The notes under the pieces were generated by a model that did not search any database, was not told where the DNA came from, and was given only the letters and a program-made list of their open reading frames with translations. A stretch of 64,000 nt of DNA, from positions 3,410,001 to 3,474,000 of the forward strand of contig NZ_CP073315.1 of the NCBI RefSeq assembly GCF_018140925.1, read 5' to 3'. This document shows, in pieces, positions 16,525 to 25,743 of this stretch (position 1 is the stretch's first letter; every line of letters begins with the position of its first letter). The stretch is from Psychrobacillus sp. INOP01 (GTDB taxonomy: Bacteria > Bacillota > Bacilli > Bacillales_A > Planococcaceae). The translations under genes were made by a program, and so were the position numbers.

Positions 16525-18930
16525 ATGCATATAAAAAAGTTTGTGATGGTTATTTCAGCATTTATGATTTATTTTATTTTAACGCCATCAATAGAAGCAT
16601 TAGCAGCGCCTGAACTAAATGTAAAAGTGACAACTGGATTTAATGGAAAAGCAAAATATGGAGAAGGCTTGCCTATATCACTAACAGTGGAAAACAAAGG
16701 AGATGCGTTTTCAGGTGATATTGTTCTTGATCTAGCTGAGTCCTATAATTTAGGAAATGCTCAGTCTATTCCGTTCGAGATTGGAGCAGGTGAAACAAAG
16801 ACCATACAAATTGCAGCAAGTGGGTTAGCGGAAGATTATATGTATCAAGGAACTAATGTTCAAATGATTCACTTTTTCGAAGGAGGATGGGAAAAAGGTA
16901 AGTCCATCGACTTCAAAGGGAATAAAACGTTCAGAACAAACTTTCAAGATCCAGCAACTATCTACTATTTAACATTAACGGAAAGTGCTGATCGCTTAAA
17001 GGTTCTCAATCAGCTTAAGCAACCAAATCAAGTTAACGATGAAATTATTCATGTAGCACAACAGAATAACTTTGCATTACCTGAAGAGGCAGTTGCTTGG
17101 GAAATGGCAGATTACATCATTATAGATGAGTTCGTGATTGCTGATTTAACTGAACAACAACAGCAAGCGCTTATCGATTATGTCTCTACCGGTGGAATAA
17201 TTGTAGTTGGTGCTTCTGATAATGTAACTGCAGAGCTTGGGAATCTAAGCAACTACTTACCATTAAATTTACATACATCAACTCAAAGTATTACTGCTCA
17301 GCAAGCAAGTGCATTAACAGCGAATAACTTATTGACAAATGATCTAAAGATATATGATGCGTCATTAACTAGTGGATCGTCACCGTTGATACAACTGGAT
17401 GGGACAATATTAGCAGGTAAGAAACAGCTCGGTAGCGGAACGATCATTCAAACTACTTTTTCACTAGGAGATGCTCCTTTGGCTGCTGATCCTGTGTATA
17501 GTGATTTAATGTCAACTATACTGCAGGCAGTACAAGTGAAAAATACACATAGTATGAACGGTTATAATAATCTAAAAGACGAGCTTGTATATAATTTAGG
17601 TGATACAAATTCGTTATTTAGTTCCTTTAAAGTATCAACACCATTAATGATTGGAATTGTCATTGTCTACATGATCATAATAGTTCCATTGTTATATATT
17701 ATTTTGAAAAGAAAAGATAAACGAGAGTATGCCTGGGGTATCATTCCTCTCACAGCTATAATTGCATCTCTAGCAATTTTTGGCTACGGTGCAAAGGACA
17801 GAATTGCAAGGCCTCAAGTACAGCAATCCTCATTCCTTCAAGTAAATGAGGATAAGAGCCTGAATGGATACTATGCGGAATCGATTTTAAGTAATAAAAG
17901 CGGAGACTTCACTTTTGAGGCACCAATTACCACTACGATGGTTGCAAAGAGAAGTACAAACTCGTTTACGGGTCAAACTGCAAATGTGTATGAAAATGCA
18001 ATAATGGAAAAACATGCAACGAATAGTGAGCTAACATTCCGTGATGTTGGTTATTGGTCTGTATCTTCATTGTTTGGAGAGACACAAATCCAGGACGTAG
18101 GTAATTTCGAGGTAGATTTAAGAGTCGATTCTAGTAAAATTCTCGGTACAGTTCAAAATAATTTTCCTTTTGGATTAAAAGATGTCGCTATTTGGTCAGG
18201 TAGTAAACTATATAAATTAGGTGATTTAGCCGCTGGAGAAAAGCTAGAGGTTGATAAAGAACTTGGTACAGTTATGCTTATGCCAACTTCGAACCCATAT
18301 GTTAATGCAAATTACGGAGCATTTGCGAACAACCAAATCGATTTAATGTCCCAACGTAAACAAGCCCTATATTCATCAAGCATTATATTTAAAAACACTA
18401 ATTCGACTCCAGCTATTACTGGCTTTGCAGAGGACAATATTCTTCCGGTTGAATTGAAGGATAAAAAAGTAGAGCTTTCTGCCTTACATTTAGTTATTCA
18501 ACCTTTCACAGCTACTACTATTTTCTCGGGAGAGTTTACGCTTCCAGCTAATATGTTTACAGTCAATGTGAATACCGAGCAATACGGCAAATATATGGAG
18601 CCGGTTCAAAATAGTAACCTCGAATGGTATTTAGATGAAGGGGAATATAATGTGTATTGGGCAGTACCAGAAACACTTCCTTTAGACAAAGTCAATTGGA
18701 CGCAGCTACAAATTGCGAATACAGATCGTAATTCCCATACAATTGAGATTTGGAACTTAAAAACAGAATCTTTTGAAGAAATCACTGAAAGCCGTTTTAC
18801 TTTAACTGAAAATATTGATACGTATATCAATGAAACAGGAATAATACATTACAAATTGATCAAAAAATCAGTACAAGGTGATCCATATACACGACTTCCA
18901 GAAGTGCGTATGAAGGGGGAAGTGAAGTAA
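16525..18930 (+). CDS. Large secreted/membrane protein heading the ABC-MoxR-VWA operon
   Basis: 801 residues. An N-terminal signal peptide (hydrophobic to about 27) is followed by an extracytoplasmic part to about 370 that includes a beta-rich domain and an alpha/beta region (YIIIDEFVIADL, then VSTGGIIVVGASD) reminiscent of DUF4350/GATase-like domains. Two membrane helices lie at about 372-393 and 404-424, and a long extracytoplasmic beta-rich part follows to the end. No catalytic motif is visible. AAAGGGGGG precedes the ATG. It overlaps the ABC ATPase gene by one base, so the two are coupled. Function unknown. Confidence 0.75.
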   Translation: MHIKKFVMVISAFMIYFILTPSIEALAAPELNVKVTTGFNGKAKYGEGLPISLTVENKGDAFSGDIVLDLAESYNLGNAQSIPFEIGAGETKTIQIAASGLAEDYMYQGTNVQMIHFFEGGWEKGKSIDFKGNKTFRTNFQDPATIYYLTLTESADRLKVLNQLKQPNQVNDEIIHVAQQNNFALPEEAVAWEMADYIIIDEFVIADLTEQQQQALIDYVSTGGIIVVGASDNVTAELGNLSNYLPLNLHTSTQSITAQQASALTANNLLTNDLKIYDASLTSGSSPLIQLDGTILAGKKQLGSGTIIQTTFSLGDAPLAADPVYSDLMSTILQAVQVKNTHSMNGYNNLKDELVYNLGDTNSLFSSFKVSTPLMIGIVIVYMIIIVPLLYIILKRKDKREYAWGIIPLTAIIASLAIFGYGAKDRIARPQVQQSSFLQVNEDKSLNGYYAESILSNKSGDFTFEAPITTTMVAKRSTNSFTGQTANVYENAIMEKHATNSELTFRDVGYWSVSSLFGETQIQDVGNFEVDLRVDSSKILGTVQNNFPFGLKDVAIWSGSKLYKLGDLAAGEKLEVDKELGTVMLMPTSNPYVNANYGAFANNQIDLMSQRKQALYSSSIIFKNTNSTPAITGFAEDNILPVELKDKKVELSALHLVIQPFTATTIFSGEFTLPANMFTVNVNTEQYGKYMEPVQNSNLEWYLDEGEYNVYWAVPETLPLDKVNWTQLQIANTDRNSHTIEIWNLKTESFEEITESRFTLTENIDTYINETGIIHYKLIKKSVQGDPYTRLPEVRMKGEVK

Positions 18931-19859
18931 TGATAGAAATTAAAGGATTAACTAAAAAGTATGGCTCCTTTTATGCATTAAATGATTTAAATTTAACACT
19001 ACAAGAAGGCACGGTATTTGGTTTTGTTGGAGCAAATGGAGCAGGTAAGTCTACAACCTTTTCAATCCTGGCTACATTGCTTCAGCCGACCTCTGGAGAT
19101 GCTTTTGTAAATGGTAAAAGTGTAAGGACAGATGCAAGTGAAGTGCGCAAACAAATTGGCTATATGCCTGATTTTTTTGGAGTGTATGATCAATTAAAAG
19201 CGAATGAGTATCTAGATTTTTATGGCGCAAGTTATGGAATTTCCGAAGCGGAAAGAAAGGTATTAATTCCGCAGTTGCTCGATCTTGTCAACTTGACCCA
19301 TAAACGTTATGAATATGTCGATTTACTTTCACGAGGGATGAAACAGCGATTATGTTTGGCTCGTTCATTAATACATGACCCAAAGGTTCTTATATTGGAT
19401 GAACCGGCTTCAGGACTTGATCCACGGGCACGTGTAGAGATGAGAGATATTTTAAAACAGCTAAAAGGGATGGGGAAAACGATCCTCATTTCCTCACATA
19501 TATTACCAGAGTTAGCTGAAATGTGTGATGAAATAGGTGTGATTGATGGAGGAAAGCTTATTGCACATGGCTCTGTTGCAGATATTCAAGCACAGCTTGC
19601 AGGAGAAAGACATATTACAGTGAAGGTGAAGGGATTATTAGAGAATGTTGCGACCTTCTTTGAAGAGGATCCTTTTGTATCTTCAGTAGAATTACACACA
19701 GAGAAAAATTCAGTTACCTTCCATTATCGAGGGACTGAGGATGATCAAATCAATTTACTTAAAAAAGCGATGGATCATTCGATAAAAATTATTTCCTTTT
19801 CCGAGACAGAAACGGATTTAGAGGATGTCTTTATGGAAATCACGAAAGGAGCGAAATAA
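18930..19859 (+). CDS. ABC transporter ATP-binding protein (ABC-2 exporter type)
   Basis: 309 residues. Walker A is GANGAGKS (34-41), the signature is LSRGMKQRL rather than LSGGQ, and Walker B is VLILDEPASGLDP. A C-terminal extension of about 90 residues follows the nucleotide-binding domain. The family (CcmA/GldA-like) drives ABC-2 permeases that export or position membrane-linked substrates. The partner permease begins one base after its stop codon. Part of the eight-gene operon. Confidence 0.9.
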   Translation: MIEIKGLTKKYGSFYALNDLNLTLQEGTVFGFVGANGAGKSTTFSILATLLQPTSGDAFVNGKSVRTDASEVRKQIGYMPDFFGVYDQLKANEYLDFYGASYGISEAERKVLIPQLLDLVNLTHKRYEYVDLLSRGMKQRLCLARSLIHDPKVLILDEPASGLDPRARVEMRDILKQLKGMGKTILISSHILPELAEMCDEIGVIDGGKLIAHGSVADIQAQLAGERHITVKVKGLLENVATFFEEDPFVSSVELHTEKNSVTFHYRGTEDDQINLLKKAMDHSIKIISFSETETDLEDVFMEITKGAK

Positions 19860-19860
19860 C

Positions 19861-20703
19861 ATGAAGCAGGTGTTTTCTAATCCAGTATTGGTAAAAGAAA
19901 TAAAGTTGCGCTTTCGTTCCCCAAAAAGTTTCATAGGAATTCTATTTTATTTAATTGCTATGTGTATTTTTGTATTTGGGTTTATCATGCTAACTACTCA
20001 ATTTTCGGGTACTGGTTATTTCCGCCCTGAGGAAAGCTTTTTTATGTTTACGATGCTCACCTATATTCAACTTGGGTTAATACTTTTCATCACTCCAGGC
20101 TTAACAGCAGGTGCTATTAGCTCGGAACGAGAAAAACAAACATTGAATATATTATTAACAACAGCGCAGACTTCATTTCAAATTATTTTTGGCAAATTAA
20201 CTTCCTCCATTGCATTTTTACTTTTGTTATTAATAGCAGGCTTGCCTATTTATAGCATGGTTTTCTTATTCGGTGGGGTATCACCAGGTCAATTAGGCAT
20301 TATTTTCTTATTTTTCTTTTTAACAATGCTTGCCATCGGAAGCATCGGAATTATGTACTCGACCATCATTCGTAAAACAATTGTTTCTATGATAGCGACA
20401 TACGGGACAATGATCTTTTTAAGTGCGGTAACCGGTTTTATCTACTTAGTTATAACAGGCATGAATACTATGGTATCAGGTTCACTAGCATCATCACCAG
20501 TAGGTCATTTCTTTGCGAGTATTAACCCAGTTGTGTTAGTTCTGACGCTTGTATCACCAGGTTCTGATACTTTTATAACAGATACAACTAAAGTCGATTT
20601 CCCAATTTGGGCAGGCTATGCCATCTTTTATATTTGTATTACAGCATTTGCTATTTTTATATCGGTTAAAAAACTGCGGGTTAATATGAATCGGACAAAG
20701 TGA
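19861..20703 (+). CDS. ABC-2 type permease
   Basis: 280 residues with six membrane helices (starting at about 18, 60, 100, 130, 165 and 255). The stretch ISSEREKQTLNILLTT near residue 90 is characteristic of ABC-2 permeases related to GldF and YhaP. The ATG at 19861 has AAAGGAGCG upstream and lies immediately after the ATPase stop codon; a frame from 19825 would run inside the ATPase gene. With the ATPase it should form a homodimeric-permease exporter. The substrate is unknown. Confidence 0.85.
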   Translation: MKQVFSNPVLVKEIKLRFRSPKSFIGILFYLIAMCIFVFGFIMLTTQFSGTGYFRPEESFFMFTMLTYIQLGLILFITPGLTAGAISSEREKQTLNILLTTAQTSFQIIFGKLTSSIAFLLLLLIAGLPIYSMVFLFGGVSPGQLGIIFLFFFLTMLAIGSIGIMYSTIIRKTIVSMIATYGTMIFLSAVTGFIYLVITGMNTMVSGSLASSPVGHFFASINPVVLVLTLVSPGSDTFITDTTKVDFPIWAGYAIFYICITAFAIFISVKKLRVNMNRTK

Positions 20704-20715
20704 GGAGGACAATAG

Positions 20716-22098
20716 ATGAATAGTCCAAAAAAGTTAATCCGGTACGTTACTAGAGCTAAAAACAGTCTGGCAGTGGAGCATTATATTAGAATGCTCCAAG
20801 CAGCCTTATTTTATGGCTTTAGTGCTACTGCGATGATTCTTTTAGTATCTCGTTTGTTTGTCTTTCCGTATTTTTTAAGAACTTCCATTCTTGTTGGAAG
20901 TTCTGTTTTTATAGGCACGTTTTTGTATGCTTTTTGGAAAAGACCTTCAAAAAATGAAGCAGTACAGAAGTTGGATTCCTTCTATTTGGATAATTTATTG
21001 GTGAGTGCTTTAGCTTTCATGCAGGAAAAATCTTTGCTCGTTAAAGGGTTAATAGATAAAGCTGAAAAAAACAGTGAAATTGCATTCCAGCTGTTCAAGA
21101 AACGTGATAAAAAGTACTTTTTACCTAAGTGTATTACGGGATTTGTTTTGGCGCTTGCAGTAGTACTCTTTTTGTATGCATTTCCAGCTGCTACGCAATT
21201 AGAGGCTAAGGATTTGGAAAAAGAGCAGGAAATTGTAAAGGAGCTAAAGAAAGAAGTAAGTAAGCTAGAGAAAAAAGAGTTATCAAAGTCAGTAAAAAAA
21301 GAATTGAATGATCTTAAAGAAAAATTAAAAGAAGCAGATACAGCAGAAAAAGCTTTACGTGAAGTAGTGAAAAAGCAAAAGGAACTAGCACTTAAAGAAC
21401 AGAAGCTAGAACAAAAAAAAGAGGTGGCTGAGCAGGAAGGTGCATCTGAATCATCTTTAACAGCTGAGGAGCAAAAAGAGCTAGCTTCTTTAGAGGATAT
21501 TAGTAATTCACTTGCAAAAAGTGCTTCTAATTCTCAAACTACTTTAAGTAAGATGGGTAAATCATTACCGTTCAGTTCCAGCGGGATAGCCCTGGGAAAT
21601 AGCAATGCACAAACTTCAAGTAGCTCTAAAGGTCAACAGGGACAAAATCAATCGAGTCAAGGTCAAGGACAGGGCCAAGGTCAAGGACAGGGTCAAGGTC
21701 AAGGACAGGGCCAAGGTCAAGGACAGGGTCAGGGACAAGGACAAGGACAAGGACAAGGACAAGGACAAGGACAAGGACAAGGACAAGGCCAGGGCCAGGG
21801 ACAAGGTAATGGCCAAGGAGCAGGTTTAGGTTCAGGAGGTAGAGATTTACTTTCTATTCCTACAAGAATTGGAGGAAATGGAGAAACTTCGGTCGATTCA
21901 GGTGGACTTGGAGAAGGAGATTCCGCTAGTGAGAAACCAGCGGATACACCTATTACTCGAGGTTCTGCAAGACCATATGAAGAAGTGGTCAACGAATATT
22001 CTGAGTCGTATATAAAAAGCTCCGAGCGTATGCAGTTACCATCCGATTTACAAAGGATTGTTCAAGATTACTTTTCATCAGTTGAAAATAGTGAATAA
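20716..22098 (+). CDS. Membrane-anchored coiled-coil protein with a (Gly-Gln)24 repeat
   Basis: 460 residues. Two membrane helices near the N-terminus (about 32-50 and 55-72) and another at about 140-157 are followed by a charged coiled coil of Lys and Glu (about 165-245). A Ser/Gly/Gln-rich linker then contains 24 perfect Gly-Gln pairs (316-363). The last 60 residues (SARPYEEVVNEYSESYI) are ordered and resemble the C-terminal segment of DUF4175-like proteins in MoxR operons. The SD GGAGGA is close upstream. It probably scaffolds the MoxR/VWA proteins, which is inference. Confidence 0.75.
   Translation: MNSPKKLIRYVTRAKNSLAVEHYIRMLQAALFYGFSATAMILLVSRLFVFPYFLRTSILVGSSVFIGTFLYAFWKRPSKNEAVQKLDSFYLDNLLVSALAFMQEKSLLVKGLIDKAEKNSEIAFQLFKKRDKKYFLPKCITGFVLALAVVLFLYAFPAATQLEAKDLEKEQEIVKELKKEVSKLEKKELSKSVKKELNDLKEKLKEADTAEKALREVVKKQKELALKEQKLEQKKEVAEQEGASESSLTAEEQKELASLEDISNSLAKSASNSQTTLSKMGKSLPFSSSGIALGNSNAQTSSSSKGQQGQNQSSQGQGQGQGQGQGQGQGQGQGQGQGQGQGQGQGQGQGQGQGQGQGQGQGQGNGQGAGLGSGGRDLLSIPTRIGGNGETSVDSGGLGEGDSASEKPADTPITRGSARPYEEVVNEYSESYIKSSERMQLPSDLQRIVQDYFSSVENSE
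21661..21804 (+). repeat. Tandem repeat encoding Gly-Gln pairs
   Basis: Four 18-base units beginning GGTCAAGGACAGGG (21661-21732) are followed by nine copies of GGACAA (21733-21786) and three variant 6-mers. All units are multiples of six, so slippage would change the length of the protein linker without breaking the frame. Confidence 0.95.
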
Positions 22099-22109
22099 CG
22101 GAGGGAACT

Positions 22110-23102
22110 ATGACTTTTACAACAGAAGACTACATGTATATGAGTAAGCGTTTAGATGATGTAAGAACAGAAATAGGTCAATTTATCGTTGGTCAAAAGG
22201 AGGCAGTTGAGTTTTCTATCTATTGTGTGTTAGCTGATGGGCATGCCCTTTTAGAGGGATTACCTGGATTAGGTAAAACTATGCTCATACGAACAGTTTC
22301 GGAAGTGTTAGATTTATCCTTTTCACGTATTCAGTTCACCCCAGATTTGATGCCTTCAGATATCACTGGTACGAGTATGATTGAGCGATTAGAAAATGGA
22401 AAACAACAATTTACCTTTCAAAAAGGACCAATTTTTAGCCAAATGGTGTTAGCGGATGAAATAAATCGAGCAACACCGAAAACACAAAGTGCGCTTCTAG
22501 AAGCTATGGGTGAAAAAACAGTTACCGTTCTTGGAGAGACCAAACAAATGGATCGGCCATTCTTTGTGCTTGCAACGCAAAATCCAATTGAAATGGAAGG
22601 TACCTATCCATTGCCAGAAGCTCAAATGGACCGTTTCCTATGCAAGATACTCGTTTCCTATCCTTCCAAAGACGAATTAATGGAAATAACGAAACGTACT
22701 ACTGGCGGACAAACGATTCAATTGAATAAAATAATGAATGCAGAAGAAATAGTGCATGCACAGCAGATGGTTAAGGAAGTACTTATAGCAGATGATATGT
22801 TGGAATACGCAGTGGATATCATTGCTGCTACACATCCTGGAGAAGCAAGTATTCCTGAAATTGCTCAGTATGTTCAATACGGAAGTGGTCCACGTGGCTT
22901 ACAAAGTCTAATCAAGCTTGCCAAAGCAAGAGCATTAGTTGCAGGACGTTACCATGTATCGATTGCAGATATTAAAACAGTTGCTAAACCCGTATTGAGG
23001 CATCGTTTATTACTCAATTATGAAGGAGAAGCAGAAGGAAAAACGGCAGAAGAACTGATCGACCTTATCCTACAAACCGTTAAGCAAGGACAAACTGTAT
23101 GA
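22110..23102 (+). CDS. MoxR-family AAA+ ATPase (second copy)
   Basis: 330 residues. Walker A is GLPGLGKT (50-57), Walker B ends LADEINRATPKTQ (about 115-127), and the sensor 1 region ATQNPIEMEGTYPLPEAQMDRF is the MoxR hallmark. It is a hexameric cytosolic ATPase expected to act on a complex with the downstream DUF58 and VWA proteins. It is diverged from the first MoxR in this window, so it is not a recent duplicate. The stop overlaps the DUF58 start by 4 bases. Confidence 0.92.
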   Translation: MTFTTEDYMYMSKRLDDVRTEIGQFIVGQKEAVEFSIYCVLADGHALLEGLPGLGKTMLIRTVSEVLDLSFSRIQFTPDLMPSDITGTSMIERLENGKQQFTFQKGPIFSQMVLADEINRATPKTQSALLEAMGEKTVTVLGETKQMDRPFFVLATQNPIEMEGTYPLPEAQMDRFLCKILVSYPSKDELMEITKRTTGGQTIQLNKIMNAEEIVHAQQMVKEVLIADDMLEYAVDIIAATHPGEASIPEIAQYVQYGSGPRGLQSLIKLAKARALVAGRYHVSIADIKTVAKPVLRHRLLLNYEGEAEGKTAEELIDLILQTVKQGQTV

Positions 23103-23974
23103 GTATCGAACAATTAGTTCCAAAGGATTGGGCAGGGAAGCTAAGTAGATTATCCATAACAACCAAATCAAAACTAAGAGGTCAGCATAAAGGTTCTCAT
23201 CGCTCACAACGTTTTGGTGCCTCTCTAGACTTTTCAGACTTTCGGGAGTACACACCAGGTGACGATGTACGGCAAATAGATTGGAATGTATATGCACGTA
23301 CCGATAAGTATTTTATCAAACGGTTTTTAGACGAACAAGAAATGCGGGTGCATATTTTACTTGATACGACTAAGTCTATGGGAGGTTCTATTAAATGGAC
23401 CTTCGCTAAACAATTAGCAGCCTCGTTGGGAATTCTTGTATTACAAAGAGATGATCGATTATCCTTTTCAGCCGTTAGTGAAGGGAAAAAGCTTCCTTTT
23501 AGAAGAAAAGGAGCAACTTACCGGAAAGCCTTTATCCAAACTATTTCTGACATGGACGATCCAACCATGAGTTCCTCTTTTACAGATAATGCACTACCCT
23601 TTCTACCGAAAGATAGTACAGTTTTATTTGTCATAACTGATTGCTTAGAAAGTATTGAATCATGGGAACGATTACTTCAAAAACTGCCAAAGTTCGCTAG
23701 TGATATTAGAATTTTACAAGTAGTTACTAGTGAAGAGCTTGCTCCATCATACGGTGGAGATGTGCAATTAGAGGATATCGAAACATCGGAAAAAGTAAAT
23801 GTATCCATATCTTCTAGAGTACTAAAAGCCTATCATAAGGAAAGAAAAGAGCATCAGCAACGAATAGAACTACTTTGTCATAAGTTTGGTATTAAAATAC
23901 TTCAGGTAAATGCAGATGAAGGTATTTCGCATACTATGTTTCATCAATTACTACGAGCAAATTGGGTGCAATGA
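23099..23974 (+). CDS. DUF58 protein (soluble type)
   Basis: 291 residues without membrane helices. The DUF58 hallmark REYTPGDDVRQIDWNVYART lies at about 49-68, followed by a VWA-like fold with DTTKS at 89-93, a partial metal site. Proteins of this type (YeaD/BatB-context) are the usual partners of MoxR. It is much shorter than the DUF58 protein at 3861, which has membrane helices. It is followed after 11 bases by the first VWA protein. Confidence 0.9.
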   Translation: MSIEQLVPKDWAGKLSRLSITTKSKLRGQHKGSHRSQRFGASLDFSDFREYTPGDDVRQIDWNVYARTDKYFIKRFLDEQEMRVHILLDTTKSMGGSIKWTFAKQLAASLGILVLQRDDRLSFSAVSEGKKLPFRRKGATYRKAFIQTISDMDDPTMSSSFTDNALPFLPKDSTVLFVITDCLESIESWERLLQKLPKFASDIRILQVVTSEELAPSYGGDVQLEDIETSEKVNVSISSRVLKAYHKERKEHQQRIELLCHKFGIKILQVNADEGISHTMFHQLLRANWVQ

Positions 23975-23985
23975 GGTGAAAAGGT

Positions 23986-25743
23986 TTGGGTATTAATCAG
24001 TTAATATATTCTTGGACAGCCATTTTACCAATCGCTGTGCTTCTGTATTATTTTTTTCGAAAAAAATATGTCAAAAAGTCTGTCTCCTCTACACTGTTTT
24101 GGCAAGAGGCAATGAAGGAAACGAAAGCTTCTCCGTATTTGCAGCATTTGCAAAGGAATGCTTTGTTTTATTTACAAATGCTGGCTATGCTTTTGCTTGT
24201 TCTAGCATTACTCCAACCATATTGGAAAACGAAAGCAATAGCTGGGGAACAGATTGTATTTATCGTAGATACTTCTGCAACGATGAAAGTAAATGCGAAT
24301 AATTCTATCTCTCTTTTTGAACAGCATAGGGAGAAAATGCTTGAGCTAGTTGAACAGTTAGCAGGCAAGCCTCTTACATTAATCACTACCGGAAACGAAC
24401 CAGCTGTCCTATTACGCCAAGAAATGAATACAGAGCAAATGATAAAAGAAATTAAGAAACTAGAAATAAGCTATGAAGCAGAAAATATGTCAAAATCTTT
24501 GGATTTTGCCCAATCCTTTTTTCAAAACAAAGCAACCTCTGTTTATATTTTTACAGATGAATTAGAAAGACAATCTCTTCCCTTACAACATGAAAATGTA
24601 AGCTGGAATGTAGAAGCTTTAACCACAAATATTACGAATGCATCTATTAAACGTTTTGGTGCAACAGAAACTGCAAATGGAATCTCGACGCTAGTTCAAC
24701 TGGAAAATCAATCAAATAAAGAGGTTGTAACAGAGCTGACGATATCAAATGAAGAGAAGAAATTAGTCTCTGAGGTAGTTAAATTGCCACCAAAAGAAAC
24801 GATTACATTATCTTTTGATGACCTAGTGAATTCAAGTTATTTGAAAGCAAATATAGACATACAAGATTCTTACCTTTTAGATAATGAGAATATTGTTTTC
24901 ATGCAGGATCAATTGTCTAATGTTTTCATAGATAGCTCCATTCATTCGCTCGTTCGAACTGCCTTTCAGTCATTAGATATTAATGTGAGCAGTGTACCTT
25001 CAGAACAAGTAGGGTTGTTAAAGGAAGAGGGAATAATTGTCACCAATCAATTTGGAATAAAGGGTGAAACTCAGAAACCAACCTTATATATAGGGAGGAA
25101 TGATGCATTTCCTAAAGAAGTAAATGGAATAGTTCAGACTACGGAATCTCCGTTATTTGCTTTTGCTAATTTATCGGATATATATGTGAGCTCGGTATAT
25201 CCCCCTATAGACGGATATACTACTATTGCTACTATTGGAGAGGATCCTTTCATCCAAACCTCACCAACTGGAGATATTATTATTCTTGCAGATATTCAAA
25301 TGACGGATTGGCCTTTGAGTCCAACGTTTCCACTTTTCATGTGGAGTGTGAAGGAGCATCTTTCAGCAGGAAGTGATTATTTAGGAACATTCACTCCAAA
25401 CGAGCGAAAGCCTCTATCCCTTGGAGCTACGGCGGAGTGGGAAATTTATACAATGGATGATGAGTATGAATATGCCATTGAAAATGGTGGAAAATTCGTT
25501 GCACCAAGTGAACCAGGACTATATGTTCTGCGTTCAAACGACATCGTGAAGAATCTTTCTATTATATTGCCACAAGAGGAAAAAGTGATTGATAAAGGAA
25601 CTTCGTATAAAGTGACTGGACAACAGATAAATGCTTCAGATGACCATCAAGCCCATTCCTTTGTTCCTTATATATTATTCTTATTAGTATTGCTATTTGT
25701 TATAGAGTGGGAGGTGCAAAGACGACGTGGATTTACGAGTTGA
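23986..25743 (+). CDS. BatA-like membrane protein with a VWA domain
   Basis: 585 residues. The BatA N-terminal module has two membrane helices (about 7-22 and 58-78). A VWA domain with an intact metal site DTSAT (Asp 95, Ser 97, Thr 99) comes next. A long extracytoplasmic part follows, and a final membrane helix (about 560-577) ends in a basic tail. The start is TTG at 23986, with AGGTG upstream. It overlaps the next gene by 17 bases. Related proteins in Bacteroides (Bat) are linked to stress tolerance, but no function is proven here. Confidence 0.82.
   Translation: MGINQLIYSWTAILPIAVLLYYFFRKKYVKKSVSSTLFWQEAMKETKASPYLQHLQRNALFYLQMLAMLLLVLALLQPYWKTKAIAGEQIVFIVDTSATMKVNANNSISLFEQHREKMLELVEQLAGKPLTLITTGNEPAVLLRQEMNTEQMIKEIKKLEISYEAENMSKSLDFAQSFFQNKATSVYIFTDELERQSLPLQHENVSWNVEALTTNITNASIKRFGATETANGISTLVQLENQSNKEVVTELTISNEEKKLVSEVVKLPPKETITLSFDDLVNSSYLKANIDIQDSYLLDNENIVFMQDQLSNVFIDSSIHSLVRTAFQSLDINVSSVPSEQVGLLKEEGIIVTNQFGIKGETQKPTLYIGRNDAFPKEVNGIVQTTESPLFAFANLSDIYVSSVYPPIDGYTTIATIGEDPFIQTSPTGDIIILADIQMTDWPLSPTFPLFMWSVKEHLSAGSDYLGTFTPNERKPLSLGATAEWEIYTMDDEYEYAIENGGKFVAPSEPGLYVLRSNDIVKNLSIILPQEEKVIDKGTSYKVTGQQINASDDHQAHSFVPYILFLLVLLFVIEWEVQRRRGFTS

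Noticed and set aside
21605-21992. Three long frames over the Gly-Gln repeat (Lys-Asp, Leu-Ser and Pro-Cys rich)
   Set aside because: They are shadows of the 6-base tandem repeat, which is open in all frames.
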